Of a DNA stretch of 64,000 bases, positions 25,455 through 35,211 are shown piece after piece (position 1 is the stretch's first letter; each line of letters begins with the position of its first letter). The notes under the pieces were generated by a model. It did not search any database and was not told the DNA's origin. It saw nothing but the letters and a program-made list of their open reading frames with translations. Source of the DNA: Actinomycetota bacterium (GTDB taxonomy: Bacteria > Actinomycetota > Acidimicrobiia > Acidimicrobiales > Ilumatobacteraceae); the NCBI GenBank assembly GCA_030645495.1, contig JAUSLV010000022.1, positions 161,166 through 225,165 on the forward strand, read 5' to 3'. A program made the translations under genes and the position numbers.

Positions 25455-25668
25455 GGGTGTCTCGGATGATGCCGTCGGGGTGGTTGAAGTCGTCGTCGGG
25501 GCGGTCGGCCCAGATGCCCTGCATCGCGAGGATCTCGGCCTTGGTCATCGGTTCGATGGCCAGCTTGCGCAGCGCCAGGTTGATCGCGTCGCGCTTGGTT
25601 TCCAGCTGGTACATGCGCATCACCCGCTCGCAGGCCTCGTCGTCGATGTCGATGTTGGTGCGTGACAT
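25441..25668 (-). CDS. vapB: VapB-type antitoxin
   Basis: The 75-residue protein has a short N-terminal ribbon-helix-helix-like segment (SRTNIDIDDEACERVMRMY, then TKRDAINLALRKLA) typical of VapB antitoxins that bind their own operator. The C-terminal tail (ADRPDDDFNHPDGII) would occupy the VapC active site. ATG 25668 gives the standard opening MSRTNIDIDDEA; an in-frame ATG at 25683 would add five residues encoded within the operator. Divergent from kbl. Confidence 0.88.
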   Translation of the reverse strand: MSRTNIDIDDEACERVMRMYQLETKRDAINLALRKLAIEPMTKAEILAMQGIWADRPDDDFNHPDGIIRDTRAGR

Positions 25669-25697
25669 ACACCAATGATACACCTAACGTGTCACGC
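25660..25697. promoter_or_regulatory. Candidate vapBC operator
   Basis: GCGTGACA (25660-25667) and TGTCACGC (25690-25697) form a perfect 8-base inverted repeat. Inside are two direct copies of ATACACC (25667-25673 and 25678-25684). The left arm covers the vapB start codon, so bound VapBC would block both transcription and translation initiation. Confidence 0.5.
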
Positions 25698-25723
25698 GGT
25701 CGCTGGGCGATCGAGCGTGGGCG

Positions 25724-25729
25724 TACTCT
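25724..25729 (+). promoter_or_regulatory. -10 box of kbl-tdh
   Basis: TACTCT, six bases before the kbl ATG at 25736; 27 bases from the right arm of the vapBC operator. Confidence 0.45.
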
Positions 25730-25735
25730 CGGTGC

Positions 25736-26947
<1,212 letters not shown>

Positions 26948-26957
26948 AGGGGCTCGA

Positions 26958-27992
26958 ATGAAGACGATGCGTGCACTGGTGAAGGCCCGCCCCGAGCCGG
27001 GCCTCTGGATGCAGGATGTGCCCATGCCGGTGCCCGCGGAGGGCGAGGTGCTGATCCAGGTGCGCAAGACCTCGATCTGCGGCACCGACCTGCACATCCT
27101 CAACTGGGACGCGTGGGCGCAAGCCACGATCCCGGTGCCGATGGTGGTGGGCCACGAGTTCATGGGCGAGATCGTCGAGCTGGGGCCGGGGGTGAAGGGC
27201 CTGGAGGTGGGCCAGCGCGTGGCCGGCGAGGGCCATGTCACGTGCGGGCACTGCCGCAACTGCAAGGGCGGCCGCCGCGAGTTCTGCCACAACCATACGG
27301 GTGTGGGCGTCACCCGCCCCGGCGCGTTCGCGGAGTACATCGTGATCCCCGCGCAGAACGTGTTCGTGGTGCCCGCGCACATCACCGACGACATCGCGGC
27401 CGTGCTCGACCCGCTGGGCAACGCCACGCACACCGCGCTGCGCTTCGACGTGGTGGGCGAAGACGTGCTGATCACCGGCGCCGGCCCGATCGGCGTGCTG
27501 GCGGCGGCGATCGTGCGCCACATCGGCGCCCGGCATGTCGTGGTCACCGACATCAACCCGTACCGGCTGAACATGGCCGCGGCGCACGGTGCCAGCAGGG
27601 TGGTGAACGTGGGCACCGAGCAGTTGCCACCGGTGATGACCTCGTTGGGCATGACCGAGGGGTTCGACGTGGGCCTGGAGATGTCGGGCGCGGAGGCCGC
27701 GTTCAACCAGATGCTCGACTCGATGAACCATGGCGGCCGCATCGCCGTGCTGGGCATTCCCGCGGGGCCGATGACGCTCGATGTGAACGACGTGATCTTC
27801 AAGGGCCTCACCGTGCAAGGCATCTACGGTCGGCGGATCTTCGAGACCTGGTACAAGATGGCGGCGATGCTGCAGAGCGGGCTCGACGTCAGCGGCATCG
27901 TGACCCATCGTTTCGACGCGGTCGACTTCCAGCAGGCGTTCGACGTGGTGCACCGCGGCGAGTGCGGCAAGGTGATCCTCGACTGGGTGTGA
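26958..27992 (+). CDS. tdh: L-threonine 3-dehydrogenase
   Basis: The 344-residue zinc-dependent medium-chain dehydrogenase oxidises threonine to 2-amino-3-ketobutyrate with NAD. It carries the catalytic zinc ligands ([11 protein letters not shown] and GHEFMGEI), the structural zinc cysteines ([15 protein letters not shown]) and the nucleotide-binding loop ([14 protein letters not shown]). The CGTDLHIxxWD form is typical of Tdh. It is cotranscribed with kbl, so threonine is converted to glycine plus acetyl-CoA. A hairpin that also matches the HspR operator follows nine bases after the stop. Confidence 0.95.
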   Translation: MKTMRALVKARPEPGLWMQDVPMPVPAEGEVLIQVRKTSICGTDLHILNWDAWAQATIPVPMVVGHEFMGEIVELGPGVKGLEVGQRVAGEGHVTCGHCRNCKGGRREFCHNHTGVGVTRPGAFAEYIVIPAQNVFVVPAHITDDIAAVLDPLGNATHTALRFDVVGEDVLITGAGPIGVLAAAIVRHIGARHVVVTDINPYRLNMAAAHGASRVVNVGTEQLPPVMTSLGMTEGFDVGLEMSGAEAAFNQMLDSMNHGGRIAVLGIPAGPMTLDVNDVIFKGLTVQGIYGRRIFETWYKMAAMLQSGLDVSGIVTHRFDAVDFQQAFDVVHRGECGKVILDWV

Positions 27993-28000
27993 GCGTCTCC

Positions 28001-28029
28001 AAAACCTGAGTGATCTCGACTCAGGTTTT
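28001..28029. promoter_or_regulatory. HAIR-type HspR operator within a terminator-like hairpin
   Basis: AAAACCTGAGT (28001-28011) and ACTCAGGTTTT (28019-28029) pair perfectly around a seven-base loop. The core CCTGAGT-N7-ACTCAGG differs from the published HAIR consensus CTTGAGT-N7-ACTCAAG at one symmetric position, and hspR is the last gene of the downstream operon. The stem ends in TTTT, so it may also terminate kbl-tdh transcription. Confidence 0.72.
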
Positions 28030-28041
28030 CTGCCAGGCGGG

Positions 28042-28071
28042 TTGGTGTCGCCAGGGTGCCCTCCCTAGGCT
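28042..28071 (+). promoter_or_regulatory. Possible dnaK promoter
   Basis: TTGGTG (28042-28047), 18 bases, then TAGGCT (28066-28071). It starts 13 bases after the HAIR site, so HspR bound there could hinder RNA polymerase. Confidence 0.4.
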
Positions 28072-28141
28072 TGCGCGTAGATCGCTCAACATCCCCCGTG
28101 AGCCGTCAGCCCCGCGTGGGTCATCCGAAGGAGACAGCAAC

Positions 28142-29992
<1,851 letters not shown>

Positions 29993-29997
29993 GCGCG

Positions 29998-30540
29998 ATG
30001 AGCGACCAGCCGGATCAGTCGCGGCCCGATGGAGAGCTCAGCGCTGAGGCCGTGGCCGACATCGAAGCAGCGCTCGCGGCGGTCGACGCGGCCGACCTCG
30101 AGGCTGCCGAGGAAGCGATCGAACTCGACGTGCAAGAACTGTTGGCGGAGCGCGATTCCTTCAAGGACATCGCGCTGCGCCTGCAGGCCGACTTCGACAA
30201 CTATCGCAAGCGGGTGGCCAACCAGCAGGCCGACGAGGTGCAGCGCGCCACCGGCAAGCTCGCCGAAGCGTTGCTGCCCGTGCTCGATGCCTGTGAGGCC
30301 GCGTTCGTGCAGCACCCGGCCGAGGTCGAGCCGATCTTCAACCTGATGCTCGGCGCGCTGAAGAAGGTGGGCCTGGAGGCGATGAACCTGCACGATCAAC
30401 CCTTCGACCCCAACCTCGCCGAAGCCGTGATGCACGAGCCCGGCGACGGGGGCGAGCCGGTGGTCAGCGAAGTGCTGCGCAGCGGCTACACCTGGCACGG
30501 CAAGGTGCTGCGCGCGGCGATGGTGAAGGTACGCGGCTGA
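29998..30540 (+). CDS. grpE: Nucleotide exchange factor GrpE
   Basis: The 180-residue protein exchanges ADP for ATP on DnaK. It has an acidic, Ala/Glu-rich N-terminal region, a long coiled-coil segment (ELLAERDSFKDIALRLQADF, then DNYRKRV) and the beta-domain ending (EVLRSGYTWHGKVLRAAMVKV). The ATG lies five bases after the dnaK stop, so the two are probably translated together. A GrpE of this size with a divergent middle is normal for Actinobacteria. Confidence 0.95.
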   Translation: MSDQPDQSRPDGELSAEAVADIEAALAAVDAADLEAAEEAIELDVQELLAERDSFKDIALRLQADFDNYRKRVANQQADEVQRATGKLAEALLPVLDACEAAFVQHPAEVEPIFNLMLGALKKVGLEAMNLHDQPFDPNLAEAVMHEPGDGGEPVVSEVLRSGYTWHGKVLRAAMVKVRG

Positions 30541-30586
30541 GCAACGCCCCGCAGGCAATCAGCGAGTCGAGAGGAGGTGACGTCGG

Positions 30587-31726
30587 ATGGCAGCGCAGCG
30601 CGACTGGTACGAGAAGGACTATTACAAGATCCTCGGCGTCGCCGCCGACGCCGACGCGAAGGCGATCACCAAGGCCTACCGCAAGCTCGCTCGCGACAGC
30701 CACCCCGACACCCACCCCGGCGACAGCAAGGCCGAGGAGCGGTTCAAGGAGGTCAGCAGCGCCTACGACGTGGTGGGCGACGAGGCCAAGCGCAAGGAGT
30801 ACGACGAAGTGCGCCGCCTCGGCCCGATGGCCGGGTTCGGTGGCCAAGGCGGTGCGGGCGCGCCCGGCGGGCCGGGCGGATTCAACTTCAACGTCGGCGG
30901 CGATGGCCTGGGCGACATCCTCGGCCAGATGTTCGGTCGCGGCGGTCGTGGGGGCAGGGGACCATCGGCGTCCGCCGGCCCGAAGCGCGGCGCCGATGTC
31001 GAGGCCACACTCACGCTCGACTTCGTGGATGCGGCCAAAGGCCTCACCACCACGCTGTACCTCACCAGCGACGCGCAGTGCACCACCTGCGGCGGCAACG
31101 GGGCGAAGCCCGGCACGCAGCCGCGCGTGTGCTCGCAGTGCGGCGGTCGCGGTGTGGTCGACGACAACCAGGGGATGTTCTCGTTCTCTGCCCCGTGTCG
31201 CGGGTGCGGTGGCGCCGGTGTGGTGGTCGACCAGCCGTGCCCTACGTGCCACGGTTCGCGCGTCGAGCATCGCCCTCGCGAAGTGCAAGCGCGAATTCCC
31301 GCCGGCGTGGCCGACGGGCAGAAGATCCGGTTGCGCGGTCGCGGGGCACCGGGCCGCAGCGGCGGGCCTGCCGGCGATCTGATCGTCGAGTGCCATGTAA
31401 CCCCTCACCCGCGTTTCGGCCGCAAGGGCCACGACCTCACGGTGCACGTGCCGATCACGTTCGCCGAGGCGGCGCTGGGCAGTGAGATCCAGGTGCCCAC
31501 ACTCGACGGCTCGCTGGTCACCCTGCGCCTGCGCCCCGGCACACAATCCGGTAGCCGCCATCGTGTGAAGGGCAAGGGACTCGAGACGGCGAAGGGCGCC
31601 GGCGACCTGATCGTCACGACCGACGTGCACGTGCCCGGCCACCTCACACCCGAGCAGCGCGCAGCCATCGAGGCTCTCGCGGCGGCGACTACGGTGTCAC
31701 CACGCGACGACACGAAAGGGGCCTGA
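30587..31726 (+). CDS. dnaJ: Chaperone DnaJ (Hsp40)
   Basis: The 379-residue co-chaperone stimulates DnaK ATPase. The J domain (residues 8-75) has the essential HPD (RDSHPDTHPG). A Gly/Phe-rich region follows (~85-130). Four zinc-binding CxxCxGxG-type repeats (CTTCGGNG, CSQCGGRG, CRGCGGAG, CPTCHGSR) precede the C-terminal substrate-binding domains. A strong AGGAGGTG ribosome site lies seven bases before ATG 30587. The four-cysteine-pair form matches the DnaJ1 type found beside dnaK-grpE-hspR. Confidence 0.96.
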   Translation: MAAQRDWYEKDYYKILGVAADADAKAITKAYRKLARDSHPDTHPGDSKAEERFKEVSSAYDVVGDEAKRKEYDEVRRLGPMAGFGGQGGAGAPGGPGGFNFNVGGDGLGDILGQMFGRGGRGGRGPSASAGPKRGADVEATLTLDFVDAAKGLTTTLYLTSDAQCTTCGGNGAKPGTQPRVCSQCGGRGVVDDNQGMFSFSAPCRGCGGAGVVVDQPCPTCHGSRVEHRPREVQARIPAGVADGQKIRLRGRGAPGRSGGPAGDLIVECHVTPHPRFGRKGHDLTVHVPITFAEAALGSEIQVPTLDGSLVTLRLRPGTQSGSRHRVKGKGLETAKGAGDLIVTTDVHVPGHLTPEQRAAIEALAAATTVSPRDDTKGA

Positions 31727-31729
31727 CCG

Positions 31730-32113
31730 ATGCGATCACGCGATCACGCCGTCTACGTCATCTCCGTCGCTGCCGAGCTGGCTGGCATGCACCCGCAGAC
31801 GCTGCGCATCTACGAGCGCCGCGGCCTGGTGCAACCGGCGCGCACCCAGGGCGGCAACCGCCGCTACAGCGACATCGACATCGATCGCTTGCGGCGCATC
31901 AGCGAGCTGGCCGCGGAGGGCATGAACCTGGAGGGCATCCGCCGGGTGATGGCGCTCGAGATCGAGGTCGAGCGGCTGCGTGCCGAGAACACCGAACTGC
32001 GTGCCGTCGCCGCCGACGCCTATGCCGAGGCCCAGCGCCGGCCACCGCGCCGCGATCTCGTGCCGTTGCGGCAAGAGATCACGGTCTTCGGCGGCAAGCG
32101 GCTGGGCTCGTAG
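31730..32113 (+). CDS. hspR: Heat shock repressor HspR (MerR family)
   Basis: The 127-residue regulator has the MerR-type winged helix (YVISVAAELAGMHPQTLRIY, then ERRGLVQPARTQGGNRRYS) and a short coiled-coil tail (ALEIEVERLRAENTELRAVA). In Streptomyces and mycobacteria HspR binds HAIR sites with DnaK as co-repressor, closing a feedback loop on the dnaK operon. Its position three bases after dnaJ and the HAIR-like site at 28001-28029 fit that circuit. Confidence 0.93.
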   Translation: MRSRDHAVYVISVAAELAGMHPQTLRIYERRGLVQPARTQGGNRRYSDIDIDRLRRISELAAEGMNLEGIRRVMALEIEVERLRAENTELRAVAADAYAEAQRRPPRRDLVPLRQEITVFGGKRLGS

Positions 32114-32171
32114 CCCAGACCACCTCCGGCAAAAAGCCGACGAGACATCCGGCAAAAGACCGATTTATGGC

Positions 32172-32177
32172 TACTCT
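32172..32177 (+). promoter_or_regulatory. -10 box of the DUF4143 ATPase gene
   Basis: TACTCT, six bases before ATG 32184; it separates this gene from the heat-shock operon. Confidence 0.45.
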
Positions 32178-32183
32178 CGCGTC

Positions 32184-33428
32184 ATGGAACTGGGGCGACA
32201 TCAGTTGCCGATCGCGAGTGAACTGCTCTCCGGCTTTCGCGCGCTGGTCGTGAATGGGCCACGCCAGGCCGGCAAGAGCACGCTGGTTCGACAACTGCAG
32301 ACGGGCCGCGGCCCCGTCTTCACGCTTGATGATCCAACAGTGCTCGACCTCGTGCGAAACGACCCCACCGGCTTCTTGCGTCAGTTGCCGGCGCATCCGG
32401 CGCTCGACGAGTTCCAGCGCGGAGGGCAACCCCTCCTGCTCGCGTTGAAACGCGAACTCGACGAGCACCGCGGGGCCGGTCAGTACCTCCTGGCTGGGTC
32501 GACCAGATTCCTCACCACGCGTCATCTGGCCGAGACCCTGACCGGGCGCATCGGCATTCTCGAGTTGATGCCGCTGTCGGCTGGTGAGTTGCGTGGAGCG
32601 ACCGAGTCGTTCATCGAGCGTGCGTTCGACGACAACCTGCTCGATCTTCGCGTTCGGATGCGGGCGCCCACCCGAGCCGAGTACGCACATCAGATCGCCA
32701 CCGGTGGCTTTCCGGAGCTGGCGCTGGGCCCGACGTCGGCCCGCTTTCGAACTGCGTGGTGCCAGTCATACATCGCCACCGTCACGGCGATCTCCAATGT
32801 GGAGCAGATTGTCGATGCCAGGCGCCCTGAGTTGTTCGGAACGCTGCTTCGGCAACTCGCCGCTCGTGTGGCAGGTGAGTTGTCCATCGCCGATCTCGCC
32901 CGCGAGCTGGCCGCTGACGAAGCCACGGTGCGCACCTATCTCGACGTCGTGTCGACCTTGTATCTCTTGCGCCCGTTGCCGGCGTGGACGACATCGCATA
33001 CCAATCGTTCCAAGCGGCGCCCCGTCGTCCACCTCGTCGACACTGCGTTGGCGAGTCATCTCGTTGGTGCCGACGCAGATCAGCTGGCGAGGCTCGACTC
33101 GCCGTGGTTCGGGCCGCTGCTCGAGAACTACGTGGTCAATGAACTCAGCAAGCAGGCGGGGTGGTGCGCGCAGCCCGTCGCGCTGGGCCACTATCGCGAC
33201 CGCGACCAGCGCGAGGTCGATGTCGTCATCGAACGCGGTCGCGACCTCGTGTGCATCGAGGTGAAGGCGACCTCGGCGCCCACCACGGCCCACGCGAAGC
33301 ATCTGGCGTTCCTTCGTGACCGCACGGGTGAGCGGTTCCGTTGCGGGGTCGTTCTGCACACCGGCGATCAGGCGTTTCGGCTCGGCGACCGCCTGTACGC
33401 CGTGCCGGTCTCCGACCTGTGGGCCTGA
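32184..33428 (+). CDS. AAA-type ATPase with DUF4143 C-terminal domain
   Basis: The 414-residue protein has an N-terminal P-loop (VNGPRQAGKSTLV, ~residues 26-38), a Walker B-like segment (HPALDEFQRG) and a sensor-like LLAGSTRFLTTRHLAETLTG. A winged-helix middle is followed by the DUF4143 region with a PD-(D/E)xK-like signature (REVDVVIERGRDLVCIEVKA). Such ATPases are scattered among bacteria and archaea; their function is unproven. It has its own leaderless-style start and is not obviously tied to the heat-shock genes. Convergent with the DUF2231 gene, 21 bases away. Confidence 0.85.
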   Translation: MELGRHQLPIASELLSGFRALVVNGPRQAGKSTLVRQLQTGRGPVFTLDDPTVLDLVRNDPTGFLRQLPAHPALDEFQRGGQPLLLALKRELDEHRGAGQYLLAGSTRFLTTRHLAETLTGRIGILELMPLSAGELRGATESFIERAFDDNLLDLRVRMRAPTRAEYAHQIATGGFPELALGPTSARFRTAWCQSYIATVTAISNVEQIVDARRPELFGTLLRQLAARVAGELSIADLARELAADEATVRTYLDVVSTLYLLRPLPAWTTSHTNRSKRRPVVHLVDTALASHLVGADADQLARLDSPWFGPLLENYVVNELSKQAGWCAQPVALGHYRDRDQREVDVVIERGRDLVCIEVKATSAPTTAHAKHLAFLRDRTGERFRCGVVLHTGDQAFRLGDRLYAVPVSDLWA

Positions 33429-33449
33429 GCAGGCGACGGTGGGGTGCAG

Positions 33450-33950
33450 CTACTTCTTGGTCTCCCAGACGCTCTTGGCGCCGCTGTGACCGGTGAGTGT
33501 CACCGACACGCTGGCTGCTACGCCACCGACCACCACGAGCACCGCGAGCACGATCCCGATCAGCTTCGGCTTCTTCACCTTGGCGGTGACCTTCTCATCA
33601 CCGGCACGGCGACGCCACCAGGCGAACAGCACCCACACCAGCACGAGCGCGAAGAACACCGCACCGAAGGCCTGCGCCGTGTCGCCCATCTCGGCGTGGT
33701 CTTCCAACGTGCCCGAGATCGTCTGGCCGGTGCCTTCCAGCTTCTCCTCGTAGGCCTCACCGCTGTTCGCCGCGAGCAGTGTGCCCAGGAAGCCGACGAA
33801 CGACAGGCCGGCCATGACCCAGCCGTAGCTGGACATCAGCTTCGGGCGAAGCGCGATCACCAGCACGCCGATCGCTGCCAGCGGAATCAGCACGACCGGA
33901 ATGTGCACGAGCAGTGGGTGGGCGGGCAGGCCGCCGATCTCTTCGAACAT
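33450..33950 (-). CDS. DUF2231 family membrane protein
   Basis: The 166-residue protein has four hydrophobic segments and the diagnostic opening GLPAHPLLVHIPVVLIPL, where two histidines in the first helix could bind haem or metal. DUF2231 proteins are often encoded beside cytochromes. Here the start codon overlaps the stop of the cytochrome c gene by one base (TGATG), so translation is coupled and the two proteins probably work together at the membrane. The role is otherwise unknown. Confidence 0.87.
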   Translation of the reverse strand: MFEEIGGLPAHPLLVHIPVVLIPLAAIGVLVIALRPKLMSSYGWVMAGLSFVGFLGTLLAANSGEAYEEKLEGTGQTISGTLEDHAEMGDTAQAFGAVFFALVLVWVLFAWWRRRAGDEKVTAKVKKPKLIGIVLAVLVVVGGVAASVSVTLTGHSGAKSVWETKK

Positions 33951-34336
33951 CAGTAACCCCTCAGGTAGTTGATCAGCGCGGTCAGCTGGTCGGGGGTGAG
34001 ACCCCCGAAACCAGGCATCTCACCCTTGCCATAGGCGATGACGAACTGCAAGGGCTGTTCGCCCAATGATGCGATGCGAGTGGCATCGAGTTTCGGCGAC
34101 TGCGAGTCGCCTTCGCGGTTGTTGCCGTGGCACCGCGCGCAGGCCTTGAAGTAGACCTCTTCGCCGAGCGAAGCGTACTGGCTGACGACACCACCGCCAT
34201 TGGCCGCCTCGCCACCGTCGTTGCCGCTCTGCTGCCCGCACGCGGCGAGCGCGCCGACGAGCACGATCGCAACAGGGCCGAGCAGCCGCACGTTGTGCGC
34301 GAGAAAGGAGCGAGGGCGTCGGGGGGAGCGAGGCAC
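33950..34336 (-). CDS. Lipid-anchored class I cytochrome c
   Basis: The 128-residue precursor has a basic N terminus, a hydrophobic core and a lipobox (VGALAAC). The mature domain carries the haem-attachment CARCH (in YFKACARCHGNN) and an axial methionine in GEMPGFGGLTPDQL, so it is a small c-type cytochrome acting outside the membrane. It likely shuttles electrons with the coupled DUF2231 protein. GTG 34336 lies five bases from a plausible transcription start (TATCTA box at 34348-34353); GTG 34288 is an alternative. A DosR-like palindrome lies upstream. Confidence 0.85.
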   Translation of the reverse strand: MPRSPRRPRSFLAHNVRLLGPVAIVLVGALAACGQQSGNDGGEAANGGGVVSQYASLGEEVYFKACARCHGNNREGDSQSPKLDATRIASLGEQPLQFVIAYGKGEMPGFGGLTPDQLTALINYLRGY

Positions 34337-34347
34337 GGGGGTAAGGG

Positions 34348-34353
34348 TAGATA
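34348..34353 (-). promoter_or_regulatory. -10 box of the cytochrome c operon
   Basis: TATCTA on the minus strand. Transcription would start near 34341; the palindrome centred at 34380 would then lie about 40 bases upstream, an activator position. Confidence 0.4.
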
Positions 34354-34372
34354 CCCAGAGGGGTATCGCTAT

Positions 34373-34388
34373 AGGGACCTAGGTCCCT
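34373..34388. promoter_or_regulatory. 16-base palindrome resembling a DosR/DevR box
   Basis: AGGGACCTAGGTCCCT is a perfect palindrome. Its core GGGACCTAGGTCCC differs from the mycobacterial DevR consensus GGGACTWWAGTCCC at two symmetric positions. It is upstream of the cytochrome c gene. Confidence 0.45.
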
Positions 34389-34425
34389 GTGTGACGGACG
34401 ACCGACCGGCCTGTGCGCCGCGCGG

Positions 34426-35211
34426 TCAGTCGGCCGACGACAGCTCGTCGATCGCGCTGCGCACCCAGGCGCCGAGATCGATCGTGCCCAGCATCGCTCG
34501 GCCGGTGGCCGCGGGCTCGGTGGCCACCTCGGGCAGCCCCGGTGGCAGGGTGCCGAGGAACCGCTGCCACTCGTCGTTCTCCCACGGTGCCGGTGGCTCG
34601 GCGGCCAGCGTGCGGCGGGTGGTGCGCGCCGGCGCTTCGGGTTGGCGCGGCGTGGGTGCCGGAATGGTGACGCCGGTGCCGGTGCCCGGGGCAGGGGCGA
34701 GACGCAGGTGGCGCTCGCCCGGCTTGGCGCGCGAGCCCACGCGGGCACGGCCGCCCTCCACCTCGGCGCCGGTCTTGCAGCGCCACTCGACCAGCAGCTC
34801 GGGCCGGGCCACCAGCTCGGCGGCGAAGGCCAACAGCGCGGCGATGGCGTGCTTGCACGGGTCGTCCCAATCGGGGCAGCTGCAGCTGACCGTCAGCTCG
34901 TCGCCCTCGGGGGTGAGCTGGTTGATGTGCTGGCGGAACGCCTCGGGCGAGCCGAGGATCGGGCGTTCGATCGTGTGCACCGCGAGGATCACCTGGTAGG
35001 GCACCTTGCGGCTGCCGTTGACCAACGCCACCAACCGGCCCGGCGACACCTCCAGGCGGGTGACCGCACGATCGGTGACGTACGCCTTGCCGCGGCGGAA
35101 GCGGGCGGGGTCCGACATGCCGGCGACCGCCACCGACAACAGCGTGCTGGCCAGCTTGCCCACCGGGTGGGGCTGGTCGCGGAACTGGCCGGGCACGACG
35201 ACGATGCTCAT
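34426..35211 (-). CDS. SWIM zinc-finger protein
   Basis: The 261-residue protein has a SWIM motif C110-x-C112-x6-C119-x-H121 (within VSCSCPDWDDPCKH), a zinc-binding fold that mediates DNA or protein contacts. The C-terminal ~110 residues are Pro/Ala/Arg-rich and look disordered. Its start overlaps the stop of the SNF2 ATPase gene by four bases. In other bacteria SNF2-type ATPases often carry or neighbour a SWIM domain, so this is probably a targeting partner for the ATPase. The open frame continues upstream to 38250 but only as an out-of-frame shadow of the SNF2 gene. Confidence 0.85.
   Translation of the reverse strand: MSIVVVPGQFRDQPHPVGKLASTLLSVAVAGMSDPARFRRGKAYVTDRAVTRLEVSPGRLVALVNGSRKVPYQVILAVHTIERPILGSPEAFRQHINQLTPEGDELTVSCSCPDWDDPCKHAIAALLAFAAELVARPELLVEWRCKTGAEVEGGRARVGSRAKPGERHLRLAPAPGTGTGVTIPAPTPRQPEAPARTTRRTLAAEPPAPWENDEWQRFLGTLPPGLPEVATEPAATGRAMLGTIDLGAWVRSAIDELSSAD

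Noticed and set aside
34373..34388. Terminator at the cytochrome c upstream region
   Set aside because: The palindrome has no loop and no T tract, so it is better read as a protein-binding site.
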